Made by a program: the position numbers and the translations under genes. A stretch of DNA of 64,000 nt from Microbacterium wangchenii (GTDB taxonomy: Bacteria > Actinomycetota > Actinomycetes > Actinomycetales > Microbacteriaceae): NCBI RefSeq assembly GCF_004564355.1, contig NZ_CP038266.1, forward strand, positions 2,852,001 through 2,916,000, in the 5' to 3' direction. The notes under the pieces were generated by a model. It made no database searches, had not been told where the DNA came from, and worked only from the letters and a program-made list of their open reading frames with translations. Shown here piece by piece: positions 32,487-40,459 of the stretch (positions are counted from its first letter, which is position 1; every line of letters begins with the position of its first letter).

Positions 32487-33203
32487 ATGACTCCTCCGTC
32501 ACGCCCCGCCGACCGCCGCGAGAGCGGGAACCCGGCCACTCAGGCGCACATCAACCAGACCGTCAAGCAGCAGCGCGAGCAGAAGCGCCAGGAGAAGCTC
32601 GCTGAATACCAGCGCCAGCTCGCCAAGCGCCGCCGCGGCAAGATCGTGTGGTGGGTCGTCGGGTCCACCGCCGCGCTGGCCATCGTCGCCCTCGTCGTGG
32701 CGTCCTTCGTGTTCGCCCCCCGCAGCGCCCCCACGTACGGCGCGCTGGACAGCGCCGGCACCGAGATCGAGGGGGTCGAGACCTTCGAGAACGACACCAC
32801 GCACGTGGAGGAGCCCGTCGACTACCCCCAGACGCCTCCCGCGGGCGGCCCGCACAGCTCCGCGTGGCTGAACTGCGGCGTCTACACCGAGCCGCAGATC
32901 AACGAGAACGCGGTGCACTCGCTCGAGCACGGCGCGATCTGGGTCACCTACGACGCCGCCGCCCTGTCGGACGACGAGCTGGCAACCCTGAAGTCGCACC
33001 TGCCCTCCACCTACGTCATCCTCTCGCCGTACGAGGGCCTGGGCTCCCCCATCGTGCTCAGCGCGTGGAACAACCAGCTCTCGCTCGACTCGGCGTCGGA
33101 CGAGCGCATCCCGGAGTTCTTCGAGGAGTACTGGCGCAGCCAGAACGTCCCCGAGCCCAACGCGAGCTGCTCCGGCGCCCTCGACGGCCCCGGCAAGCTC
33201 TGA
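32487..33203 (+). CDS. DUF3105 membrane-anchored protein
   Basis: 238 residues. A basic coiled-coil stretch (QTVKQQREQKRQEKLAEYQRQLAKRRRGK, ~residues 20-50) precedes one transmembrane helix (~52-72). The outside domain matches DUF3105: YPQTPPAGGPHSSAWLNCGVYTEPQ, AVHSLEHGAIWVTY and a Cys close to the C-terminus. His and Cys in CG and LEHG resemble a metal site, but this is inference. ATG 32487 lacks a clear ribosome-binding site. It is 7 bp upstream of the DUF305 gene, a pairing common in actinobacteria. Confidence 0.87.
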   Translation: MTPPSRPADRRESGNPATQAHINQTVKQQREQKRQEKLAEYQRQLAKRRRGKIVWWVVGSTAALAIVALVVASFVFAPRSAPTYGALDSAGTEIEGVETFENDTTHVEEPVDYPQTPPAGGPHSSAWLNCGVYTEPQINENAVHSLEHGAIWVTYDAAALSDDELATLKSHLPSTYVILSPYEGLGSPIVLSAWNNQLSLDSASDERIPEFFEEYWRSQNVPEPNASCSGALDGPGKL

Positions 33204-33210
33204 CCCGACG

Positions 33211-33879
33211 ATGACCGATCGCGCACCCACGGCGCCGCGCGGACGCGCGGCGCCGTGGGTGATGGTGCTGCTGGTCGCCGTGGCGGTCGCGGCCGTCGCC
33301 TTCGCGATCGGCCGCTTCACCGCGTTCGGCGCCACCGCCGCGACGGAGCATCCGTCCACGACGTCCGCCGAGGCCGGCTTCGCCCGTGACATGCAGGTGC
33401 ACCACGGGCAGGCGGTGGAGATGGCGATGGAGATCCACCGCAAGACCGAGGACCCGCAGTTGCGGGTGCTCGCCTACGACATGGCCACCGCGCAGGCCGG
33501 GCAGCGCGGCGAGATGTACGGGTGGCTGGTGAGCTGGGGTCTGCCCCAGGCCGGCGGTCCGCTCATGGCGTGGATGGCGGACTCCTCCGCCCACGACCAT
33601 GCCGGCGCGGCGGATGCGGCCGACCCCGAATCGCAGATGGGCATGGCCACGCCCGAGCAGCTCGCGCAGCTGCGGGAGGCCACCGGGACGGAGGCGGACT
33701 GCCTCTTCCTGGAACTGATGATCCGCCACCACCAGGGCGCGATCCCGATGGCGGAAGCCGTCGTGGAGCTGGGCTCCGACGCGCGCGTCGACACCGTCGC
33801 GGAAGGGATGATCGCCGCCCAGACCGGAGAGATCGACGCGATGGAGGCGATCGCGTCGCGGCTGGGATGCGCCGGGTAG
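33211..33879 (+). CDS. DUF305 exported protein (ferritin-like, possible copper binding)
   Basis: 222 residues: one N-terminal transmembrane helix or uncleaved signal (~15-35), then two repeats of the DUF305 helical hairpin with the His motifs DMQVHHGQAVEMA and MIRHHQGAIPMAE. Met/His-rich stretches (SQMGMATPEQ, MAWMADSSAHDHAG) and the known copper-binding of some DUF305 proteins (CopM) suggest metal handling outside the cell; this is not proven. Operon with the DUF3105 gene. Confidence 0.87.
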   Translation: MTDRAPTAPRGRAAPWVMVLLVAVAVAAVAFAIGRFTAFGATAATEHPSTTSAEAGFARDMQVHHGQAVEMAMEIHRKTEDPQLRVLAYDMATAQAGQRGEMYGWLVSWGLPQAGGPLMAWMADSSAHDHAGAADAADPESQMGMATPEQLAQLREATGTEADCLFLELMIRHHQGAIPMAEAVVELGSDARVDTVAEGMIAAQTGEIDAMEAIASRLGCAG

Positions 33880-33908
33880 CGACCCTGGGGCGCCACCGCG
33901 CGGCCCGT

Positions 33909-33914
33909 TACAGT
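33909..33914 (+). promoter_or_regulatory. leaderless -10 box of the 134-aa membrane protein
   Basis: TACAGT, spacer GGTCGC, GTG at 33921. Confidence 0.5.
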
Positions 33915-33920
33915 GGTCGC

Positions 33921-34325
33921 GTGACGGCCCCCGCGAATCCGCGCCGACCCGTCGTCATCTGGATAGCCGTGGCGCTGGTGTACGTCAGCGCTCTCGGCAA
34001 CGTCGCCGTCGGCGTCCTCGTCCTGCTCAGCCGCTACCGCGTCCGCGCCGACGCCGTGCTCGCCGTCTCGCTCCTGGGCTCGGCCATCATCCTCACGGGG
34101 CTGCTCCTCCTGGCCGTCGCCTCCGGACTTGCCCTGGGCAGCCGCCTCTCGCGCGGCCTCAGCACGGGGTATCTCGGCGTGCTCGTCGCGCTGAACGCCA
34201 CGACCCTGGTCGCCACCGACCCGTGGGACGGCGTGGTCGTGGCGCAGGTCGTCGTGCAGTCCCTGGTGGCCCTCGCCGTGTGGGTGCCGCCCGGCTCCCG
34301 CGTCTTCGCCGCGGCTCAGCCCTGA
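33921..34325 (+). CDS. hypothetical four-helix membrane protein
   Basis: 134 residues with four hydrophobic segments (residues ~12-33, 42-66, 74-92 and 103-122) and short loops. No family was recognised. GTG start deduced from the TAnnnT-N6 arrangement. It converges with the P-type ATPase gene, with one base between the stops. Confidence 0.7.
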   Translation: MTAPANPRRPVVIWIAVALVYVSALGNVAVGVLVLLSRYRVRADAVLAVSLLGSAIILTGLLLLAVASGLALGSRLSRGLSTGYLGVLVALNATTLVATDPWDGVVVAQVVVQSLVALAVWVPPGSRVFAAAQP

Positions 34326-34326
34326 C

Positions 34327-36744
34327 TCACGCAGCGCCGCCGAGCTCGCGTGCGAGGTGGCGGCGGTGGAAGAAGCGCACCACCTCGATCGCGAGCACGG
34401 TGGCGATGGTCGTGACCACGACGACCCTGGCGCCCTCCTCCCCCGGGTCGACGAGCTCGAAGAACTCCGTCGAGACCGGCAGCGTGAAGACGGCGACCAG
34501 GGCGACGAACATGGCTCCCACGACCGCTGCCTTGAACGGCGTGATCGGACGTGCCAGCACCGCGAGGACCCAGATCCCCACCACGGCGAGGATGATCGTC
34601 GCGCCGCTGCGCACGGCGGCCTCGTCCAGCCCGAGCCCGCTCGCGCAGAGGGCGTATCCCAGGAGCGCCAGCGCGATCGCGAGCCCGGCGGGAACCGCGA
34701 ACGACAGCGAGCGTTTGAGGAGTCCAGGGGTGTAGCGTCGCGCGTTCGGCAGCAGCGCGAGGAAGAACGCCGGGATGCCGATCGTCAGTCCGTCGGTGAT
34801 CGACAGCTGGCGCGGCAGGAAGGGGAAGGGCAGCACCAGCACGCCGAACAGCACAGCCAGCGTGGTCGCGTACGCCGTCTTGGTGAAGAACAGCATCGAC
34901 ACGCGCTCGATGTTGGCGATGACCCGACGTCCTTCGGCCACGACGCCGGGCAGGTGGGAGAAGCGGCCGTCCAACAGCACGATGCGCGCGACGGCTTTCG
35001 TGGCGGCCGCGCCCGAGCTCATCGCGATCCCCAGGTCCGCGGCCTTGATCGCGAGCGCGTCGTTGACGCCGTCGCCCGTCATCGCCACGGTGTGCCCGCG
35101 CGACTGCAGCGCGAGCACCATCCGCTTCTTCTGCTCGGGCGTGACGCGCCCGAAGACGGTGTGGTGCTCCATGACGTCGGCGAGCAGCCGGTCATCGTCG
35201 GGAAGCATCCGCGCGTCGTACCCCTCGCCGACGTCCATCCCCACCTCGCGGGCCACCGCCGCGACGGTCCGGGGGCTGTCGCCGGAGATCACCCGGATCG
35301 TCACGCCCTGGTCGCCGAAATAGCGCAGAGTCTGGGCGGCGTCGGGACGGATCCGTTCGCGGAAGGTGAGAACCGCGGCCGGGCGGAGACCGGCCGGGAG
35401 CCGTTCGGCGGCGATCTCGGCTGCGGTGAGGGCGTGCGGGGAGCGGGCCAGCACGACCGTCCGCCGGCCGCTCGCCGCCAGCGTCGTCACGAGACGACCG
35501 ACCTCCGTCTCCTCACCGTCGGTTCCCAGGACGATCTCGGGTGCGCCGAGCACCCACGTCCCGCCCGCGTCGTCCGAGAACGACACCGCACTCCACTTGC
35601 GGGCGGAGGAGAACCCGATCTCCCTGGCCGGGTGGCGCGGCGCCCCCACGGGGAAGGACTCCCGCAGGCTCCGCGCCGTGGCGTTGGCGCCGGGAGCGGC
35701 CCCGTACCAGGCGAGCGTCTCCCGCACGCCGTCGGGAGCATCCGCCACCGTGTGGAGGGCGTCGAAGGCGATGTCGCCGGCGGTGAGGGTCCCGGTCTTG
35801 TCCAGGCAGACGACGTCGACCCGGGCCAGCACTTCCACGGCGGGCAGTTCGTTGACGAGCACCTGCTGGCGGGCGAGCCTGGCCGCGCCGACCGCGAAGG
35901 CGATCGAGGTCATCAGGACCAGGCCGAGCGGGATCATGGCGGTGATGGCCGCGACGGTGCTGACCACGGCATCCGCCCACCGCCCGCTGCGCCATGCCGG
36001 ACCCCACCCGCCGGCGACCACCATCTGCGCATTGAGGACGAGCAGGCCGACGGGGCCGATGATCCACGCCATCCACACGAGCACCCGGTTCACCGCGGCA
36101 CGCACTTCGGATCTGACGAGGGAGAATCGTTTCGCCTCGCCGGCGAACCGGTTGGCGTACGAGTCGGCGCCCACGCGCGTGACGCGGGCCAGCCCGTCTC
36201 CGGCGATCACGACCGACCCCGAGAGCGCCTCGTCGCCCACCCGCTTGTCGATGGCGTCGGCCTCCCCCGTCAGCATCGACTCGTCGATCTGCAGGGCCTG
36301 CACCTGCGTCACGACCGCGTCGGCGGGCACCTGATCGCCCGGGCGCAGCACGAGGAGGTCGTCGAGGACGACGGCCGCGGGGGCGATCTCGGCCTCGACG
36401 GCGTTCCGGCGGATGCGCGCGCGGGGCGCGTTCAGCAGGGCGAGCCGGTCCAGGGCCGCCTTCGCGCGGAACTCCTGCACGCACCCGATGACCGAGTTGG
36501 ACAGCGCGATGGCCCCGAACAGCGCGTCCTGCCAGCGCCCGAGCACGAGCAGCACGAAGAAGCAGCCGAAGATGATGCCGTTGAACAACGTGAAGACGTT
36601 GGCCCGGACGATGTTCCAGACGCTGCGGCTGGTGTCCGGGGTGAAGGCGTTCGTCCGCCCCGCCGCGGTGCGTTCGGCGACGGCGTCAGCGTCGAGCCCC
36701 GGATCCGTCCGGTCCGCCGCGACGGGTCCGGAGGCGCCATCCAT
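34327..36744 (-). CDS. P-type ATPase, CtpE/PacL-like (cation transporting)
   Basis: 805 residues. Actuator motif LTGEAD at ~158-163, phosphorylation site DKTGTLT with Asp315, hinge TGDGVNDALAIKAADLGIAM in the P domain and eight to ten transmembrane helices. The layout resembles mycobacterial CtpE, described as a calcium-responsive pump, but the helix-4 motif reads IPLGLVLMTS rather than the PEGL of most P2 pumps, so the transported ion is uncertain. TAGCCT 6 nt before the ATG implies a leaderless mRNA. Confidence 0.88.
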   Translation of the reverse strand: MDGASGPVAADRTDPGLDADAVAERTAAGRTNAFTPDTSRSVWNIVRANVFTLFNGIIFGCFFVLLVLGRWQDALFGAIALSNSVIGCVQEFRAKAALDRLALLNAPRARIRRNAVEAEIAPAAVVLDDLLVLRPGDQVPADAVVTQVQALQIDESMLTGEADAIDKRVGDEALSGSVVIAGDGLARVTRVGADSYANRFAGEAKRFSLVRSEVRAAVNRVLVWMAWIIGPVGLLVLNAQMVVAGGWGPAWRSGRWADAVVSTVAAITAMIPLGLVLMTSIAFAVGAARLARQQVLVNELPAVEVLARVDVVCLDKTGTLTAGDIAFDALHTVADAPDGVRETLAWYGAAPGANATARSLRESFPVGAPRHPAREIGFSSARKWSAVSFSDDAGGTWVLGAPEIVLGTDGEETEVGRLVTTLAASGRRTVVLARSPHALTAAEIAAERLPAGLRPAAVLTFRERIRPDAAQTLRYFGDQGVTIRVISGDSPRTVAAVAREVGMDVGEGYDARMLPDDDRLLADVMEHHTVFGRVTPEQKKRMVLALQSRGHTVAMTGDGVNDALAIKAADLGIAMSSGAAATKAVARIVLLDGRFSHLPGVVAEGRRVIANIERVSMLFFTKTAYATTLAVLFGVLVLPFPFLPRQLSITDGLTIGIPAFFLALLPNARRYTPGLLKRSLSFAVPAGLAIALALLGYALCASGLGLDEAAVRSGATIILAVVGIWVLAVLARPITPFKAAVVGAMFVALVAVFTLPVSTEFFELVDPGEEGARVVVVTTIATVLAIEVVRFFHRRHLARELGGAA

Positions 36745-36750
36745 GCCGTC

Positions 36751-36756
36751 AGGCTA
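36751..36756 (-). promoter_or_regulatory. leaderless -10 box of the P-type ATPase
   Basis: TAGCCT, spacer GACGGC, ATG at 36744. Confidence 0.55.
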
Positions 36757-36791
36757 CGCCGTCGTGGGTCCGAAACCCTCTGCCCGAGGGG

Positions 36792-37775
36792 TCACCCCTT
36801 GGTGCTGCCGGCCAGCAGGCCGCGCACGAAGTAGCGCTGCAGGGAGAAGAACACGATCAGCGGCACGATCAGCGAGACGAACGCGCCGGCGGTCAGACGC
36901 TGCCAGTCCTGCCCGCGCGAGCCGACCATCTCGGCCAGGCGCTGGGTGAGCGGGGCCACGTCCTGCGTGCCGCCCGAGAAGATGAGGGCGACCAGCAGGT
37001 CGTTCCACACCCACAGGAACTGGAAGATCGCCACCGACGCGATCGCGGGCGTCGCCAGCGGGATCACGACGCGGAAGAAGATCTGGGTGTGGCTGGCACC
37101 GTCCACGCGGGCAGCCTCGATGACGTCACCGGGGATCTCGGAGATGAAGTTGTGCAGCAGGAAGATCGTCAGCGGCAGCGCGAAGATCGTGTGCGCGATC
37201 CACAGCGGCAGATAGTTCTGCTCGGGAATGAAGGGGATGAGATCGTGCAACCACTGCTGACCCGGCCGGAGCCACACCGAGAACGTCTGCAGGAGCGGGA
37301 CGAGCGCCATCTGGATGGGCACGATCTGCAGCGCGAAGATGAAGATGAACAGGCCGTTGGAGAAGCGGAACCGCATCCACGCGAAGGCGTAGGCCGCCAT
37401 CGAGGCGAACACGAGGGGGAAGATCGTCGCCGGAATCGCGATCGCGAGGGAGTTCACGAAGTACGCGCCCAGCTGCGGTGAGGACTGCGACGGCGACAGG
37501 AGCACGTCGCGGTAGTTGTCGAGCGTGAAACCGGGGTTCTGGAAGATCGTCCACCAGCCGGTCTCCTGGATCAGCTCGGCCGGGCGGAAGGACGAGACGA
37601 GCAGGCCGAACGTGGGGATCGTCCACAGGATGGCGATGATGAGGGCCGCCACCGTGGCGCCGCGGGAGGTCAGCCGCCGCTTGGTCCGCGACGTCGCGGT
37701 GCCGGCGATGGCGAGCCGGTACTCATCCTTCCCGCCGGGGGTGGGGAGGTCGACGGGGGCGACACTGCTGCTCAT
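36792..37775 (-). CDS. alpha-glucoside-type ABC transporter permease (AglG/MalG-like)
   Basis: 327 residues, six helices. The EAA loop is EAARVDGASHTQIFFRVVIPLATPAIAS. The sequence TGWWTIFQNPGFTLDNYRDVL after helix 1 resembles AglG of rhizobial alpha-glucoside systems. ATG overlaps the stop of the companion permease gene (ATGA). No ATPase is encoded nearby; as in other actinobacteria a shared MsiK-type ATPase probably serves it. Last gene of the operon. Confidence 0.87.
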   Translation of the reverse strand: MSSSVAPVDLPTPGGKDEYRLAIAGTATSRTKRRLTSRGATVAALIIAILWTIPTFGLLVSSFRPAELIQETGWWTIFQNPGFTLDNYRDVLLSPSQSSPQLGAYFVNSLAIAIPATIFPLVFASMAAYAFAWMRFRFSNGLFIFIFALQIVPIQMALVPLLQTFSVWLRPGQQWLHDLIPFIPEQNYLPLWIAHTIFALPLTIFLLHNFISEIPGDVIEAARVDGASHTQIFFRVVIPLATPAIASVAIFQFLWVWNDLLVALIFSGGTQDVAPLTQRLAEMVGSRGQDWQRLTAGAFVSLIVPLIVFFSLQRYFVRGLLAGSTKG

Positions 37776-38740
37776 CGGATCTCCCTCTGCTTGCGAAGCA
37801 CGTTCACGTTGTAGATGACGATGGGGAGCACGAGCACGAAGAGGATGACCGCCAGCGCAGAGCCGCGGCCCACTTCGCTCGCGCGGAACGCCTGCACGTA
37901 CATCTCGTTGGCGACGACGCTCGTGTTGAAGTTGCCGCCGGTCATCGTGCGGACGATGTCGAAGACCTTGAGGGTCGCGATGGAGATGGTCGTGAGCACC
38001 ACCACGAGAGACCCGCGGATGCCGGGGACGGTGACGTTCAAGAACCGCTGCCACGCGTTGGTGCCGTCCAGCTGCGCAGCCTCGATCTGCTCCGTCGGGA
38101 TGCCCTTGATCGCGGCACTGAGGACGACCATCGCGAACCCGGTCTGGATCCAGATCATCACGACGATGAGCAGGACCGTGTTGATGGGGTCGGTCTGCAG
38201 CCACTGCACCGGCTCGCCGCCGAACGCCACCGCGAACGCGTTGAGCAAGCCGATCTGCTCGCGGCCCGCAGAGCGGTATTCATAGACGAAGCGCCAGATG
38301 ATGCCGGCACCCACGAACGAGATCGCCATCGGCATGAAGACGAGCGCCTTGTAGATCTTCTCTCCGCGGGACTTGTCGATGAACACCGCGTACGCGAGTC
38401 CGAGAGCCGTGGCGAAGGTGGGCACCAGGAGCACCCAGACGACCGTGTTGATGAGCGTGCGGATGGCCGCGGGCTGCGTGAACATCCACACGAAGTTGTT
38501 CCAGCTGAAGTTGCCGCTGTTGTCCTGGAACGCCAGCAGAGTGGTACGGATCGCGGGCCACACGAGCCCCACCGCCAGCAGGAGGAGCGCGGGCAGGAGG
38601 AACCACAGCAGCTGCCACGCGTTGCGCCCGCGACGAGGGGCACGGCCCATGAGGAGGACGATGATGCCCACGATGGCGGCGAATGCCACGAGGCCGAGCA
38701 CCACCTGAAGGATCTTCCCGATGAGATCAGCGGTTGTCAT
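37772..38740 (-). CDS. alpha-glucoside-type ABC transporter permease (AglF/MalF-like)
   Basis: 322 residues with about eight helices; two extra N-terminal helices as in AglF. The stretch KALVFMPMAISFVGAGIIWRFVYEYR is the best reason for an AglF assignment; the EAA loop reads EAAQLDGTNAWQRFLNVTVPGIRGS. AAAGGG stands 5 nt before the ATG. It lies 112 bp downstream of the binding-protein gene across a strong hairpin. Confidence 0.87.
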   Translation of the reverse strand: MTTADLIGKILQVVLGLVAFAAIVGIIVLLMGRAPRRGRNAWQLLWFLLPALLLLAVGLVWPAIRTTLLAFQDNSGNFSWNNFVWMFTQPAAIRTLINTVVWVLLVPTFATALGLAYAVFIDKSRGEKIYKALVFMPMAISFVGAGIIWRFVYEYRSAGREQIGLLNAFAVAFGGEPVQWLQTDPINTVLLIVVMIWIQTGFAMVVLSAAIKGIPTEQIEAAQLDGTNAWQRFLNVTVPGIRGSLVVVLTTISIATLKVFDIVRTMTGGNFNTSVVANEMYVQAFRASEVGRGSALAVILFVLVLPIVIYNVNVLRKQREIR

Positions 38741-38811
38741 CGTTGCCCTTTCTCGCCTCGTCTGCCGAGGGAAACCTCAGATCCGGTCCCGCCGCGCACA
38801 CGGGACGGGAG

Positions 38812-38848
38812 GAGCGGGCCGGGACGGATCATCCGCCCCGGCCCGCTC
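38812..38848 (-). other. intercistronic hairpin between binding-protein and permease genes
   Basis: Arms GAGCGGGCCGG (38812-38822) and CCGGCCCGCTC (38838-38848) with further partial pairing inside. Hairpins at this place often protect the 3' end of the abundant binding-protein mRNA or partly terminate transcription. Confidence 0.6.
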
Positions 38849-38852
38849 ACGG

Positions 38853-40208
38853 TCAGCTGGTGGGCCAGCTGGCCTCGATCTCATCGACCACCGTCTGCGT
38901 GCTCTGTCCGCCGATCCACTCGACGATGCCCCGCCAGAAGGACGCCGAGCCGACGGCGCCGGGCATCAGGTCGGAACCGTCGAAGCGGAACTCGGTGTCG
39001 GGGCTCTGCAGGATCTCGATGGACTGCTCCAGCAGCGGGCTGGAGGCGTTGGCCGGGTCGAGGCCCTTGTTGGCGCTGATGACGCCGCCCAGGCTCACGC
39101 GGTTGTTCGCCCACAGGGCGCTGGAGAGGTAGGTGCGAACGGCCTCGACCTCTTCGGCGTCGCGGAACGCCACCGGGAATTCGCCACCACCGGTGACCGC
39201 CTGCGGGTCGTCGGCACTGACGGGGGGCATCAGGAACGCGAAGACGTCGCCGTCGGGCGCGACGGTGATGTCATCCCCGCCGTCCGGGTTCCAGAACGTC
39301 TCGTAGAACGAGGCCTGGTGGTGCAGCGAGCACTCGTCGTCGAGGATGGGCAGGCCCGCCTCCTGGAACGGCGTGCTGATCTGAGTGGAGACGTCGCCGA
39401 ATCCGCCGTTGACCATCTCGTCGCTCTTGAGGTACTCCCCGACCGAGTCGAACGCCGTGACGACCTCGGGCGAATTGAACGGGACGCCGTGCGTGACCCA
39501 CTGGTCGTAGAAGTCCGCACCGGCCTGACGGATCACGAAGTCCTCGATCCAGTCGGTGCCCGGCCAGCCGGTCGCCTCACCGGATTCCAGGCCCACGCAC
39601 CACGGCTGGTGCCCGGAGTCGGAGGCGATCGTCTCGGACAGCTCCATCATCTCGTCGAGCGTCGTCGGGACCTCCCAGCCGTTGTCCTCGAACTGGGTCG
39701 GCGAGTACCAGATGTACCCCTTGATGCTCGCCATCAGCGGCGCGGCGTACGTCGTGCCGTCGATCGTGGCGTATTCCTTCCAGATCGGGTCCCAGCCCTC
39801 GTCGATGTTGTCGATCACCGGCTGGGATGCCGGGACGATCCAGCCGCCGGCAGCGAGGCGGGCCAGCAGGCCAGGCTGCGGGACGATGCCGATGTCGGGG
39901 GCGTTACCACCCTCGGCGAGGACGGCGATCTGCGCCTCGAACTCGCTCGAGCCCTGGTAGTCGATCTCGATACCGGTGCACGAGGCGAAGTCGCTCCACG
40001 ACTCCACGAGGCGGTCGGCCTCCAAGTCGAGGATCGTTCCGCTGATGGTGACGGTGGCGTCCTCGAAGGTGCCGTAGTCCTCGTAGTCGGAGCAGTCGAC
40101 GTCGTCGCCTCCGGCCTCGATGTCGCCGGTGCAACCGGCAAGCGCCAGGCCGGCGACGCCGACGAGTGCGAGCGGCGCCCAAAGGCGACGGTGCTGTGAC
40201 ATGCCCAT
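38853..40208 (-). CDS. alpha-glucoside-type ABC transporter binding lipoprotein (AglE-like)
   Basis: 451 residues. Lipobox LAGC with Cys26. The mature protein is a family 1 extracellular solute-binding protein; GEATGWPGTDWIEDFVIRQAGADFYDQWVTHGVPFNSPEV and the downstream STPFQEAG region are like AglE, the alpha-glucoside receptor. Trehalose, maltose or sucrose are plausible ligands, not proven. AAGGAGGAGG before ATG 40208 is one of the strongest ribosome-binding sites in the window. The promoter TTGTGC-N17-TACCGT lies at 40268-40296 with a LacI-like site over its start point. Confidence 0.88.
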   Translation of the reverse strand: MGMSQHRRLWAPLALVGVAGLALAGCTGDIEAGGDDVDCSDYEDYGTFEDATVTISGTILDLEADRLVESWSDFASCTGIEIDYQGSSEFEAQIAVLAEGGNAPDIGIVPQPGLLARLAAGGWIVPASQPVIDNIDEGWDPIWKEYATIDGTTYAAPLMASIKGYIWYSPTQFEDNGWEVPTTLDEMMELSETIASDSGHQPWCVGLESGEATGWPGTDWIEDFVIRQAGADFYDQWVTHGVPFNSPEVVTAFDSVGEYLKSDEMVNGGFGDVSTQISTPFQEAGLPILDDECSLHHQASFYETFWNPDGGDDITVAPDGDVFAFLMPPVSADDPQAVTGGGEFPVAFRDAEEVEAVRTYLSSALWANNRVSLGGVISANKGLDPANASSPLLEQSIEILQSPDTEFRFDGSDLMPGAVGSASFWRGIVEWIGGQSTQTVVDEIEASWPTS

Positions 40209-40250
40209 GTGGTTCCTCCTCCTTGAGAGCTCTGGGTGCGGCCCCTGTGA

Positions 40251-40262
40251 GGAACCGATTCC
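40251..40262. promoter_or_regulatory. LacI-type operator at the transporter transcription start
   Basis: GGAACCGATTCC, a 10/12 imperfect palindrome overlapping the predicted start point of the transporter promoter. Confidence 0.45.
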
Positions 40263-40267
40263 ACGCC

Positions 40268-40296
40268 ACGGTATGCGACTTCCGGGCACGGCACAA
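40268..40296 (-). promoter_or_regulatory. promoter of the alpha-glucoside transporter operon
   Basis: On the minus strand: TTGTGC (40296-40291), 17-nt spacer, TACCGT (40273-40268). Transcription would begin near 40261, inside the neighbouring operator. Confidence 0.55.
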
Positions 40297-40327
40297 CAAC
40301 CATTCATCACGACTGCATAACCGCCCA

Positions 40328-40341
40328 TGGGAGCGCTCTCA
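40328..40341. promoter_or_regulatory. CebR-type LacI operator
   Basis: TGGGAGCGCTCTCA differs in one base from TGGGAGCGCTCCCA, the box recognised by CebR/CelR regulators of oligosaccharide use in actinobacteria. Confidence 0.6.
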
Positions 40342-40349
40342 GCACACCT

Positions 40350-40392
40350 GGAAGCGGTTGCGCGAGGGCCGCGGGTGGTCGCAACCGGTTCC
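40350..40392. promoter_or_regulatory. pair of inverted LacI-like half-elements before the LacI gene
   Basis: GGAAGCGGTTGC (40350-40361) and GCAACCGGTTCC (40381-40392) are inverted copies with one mismatch, 31 bp apart, i.e. about three helical turns. The second reaches the region of the lacI promoter; TTAGCCT near 40410 is the probable -10. Confidence 0.5.
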
Positions 40393-40459
40393 ATTTCCTC
40401 CGGGCCGCGGTTAGCCTTTCTGCGGCGAGGACGGTGCGACGGCGCAGCGAGGAGGCACC

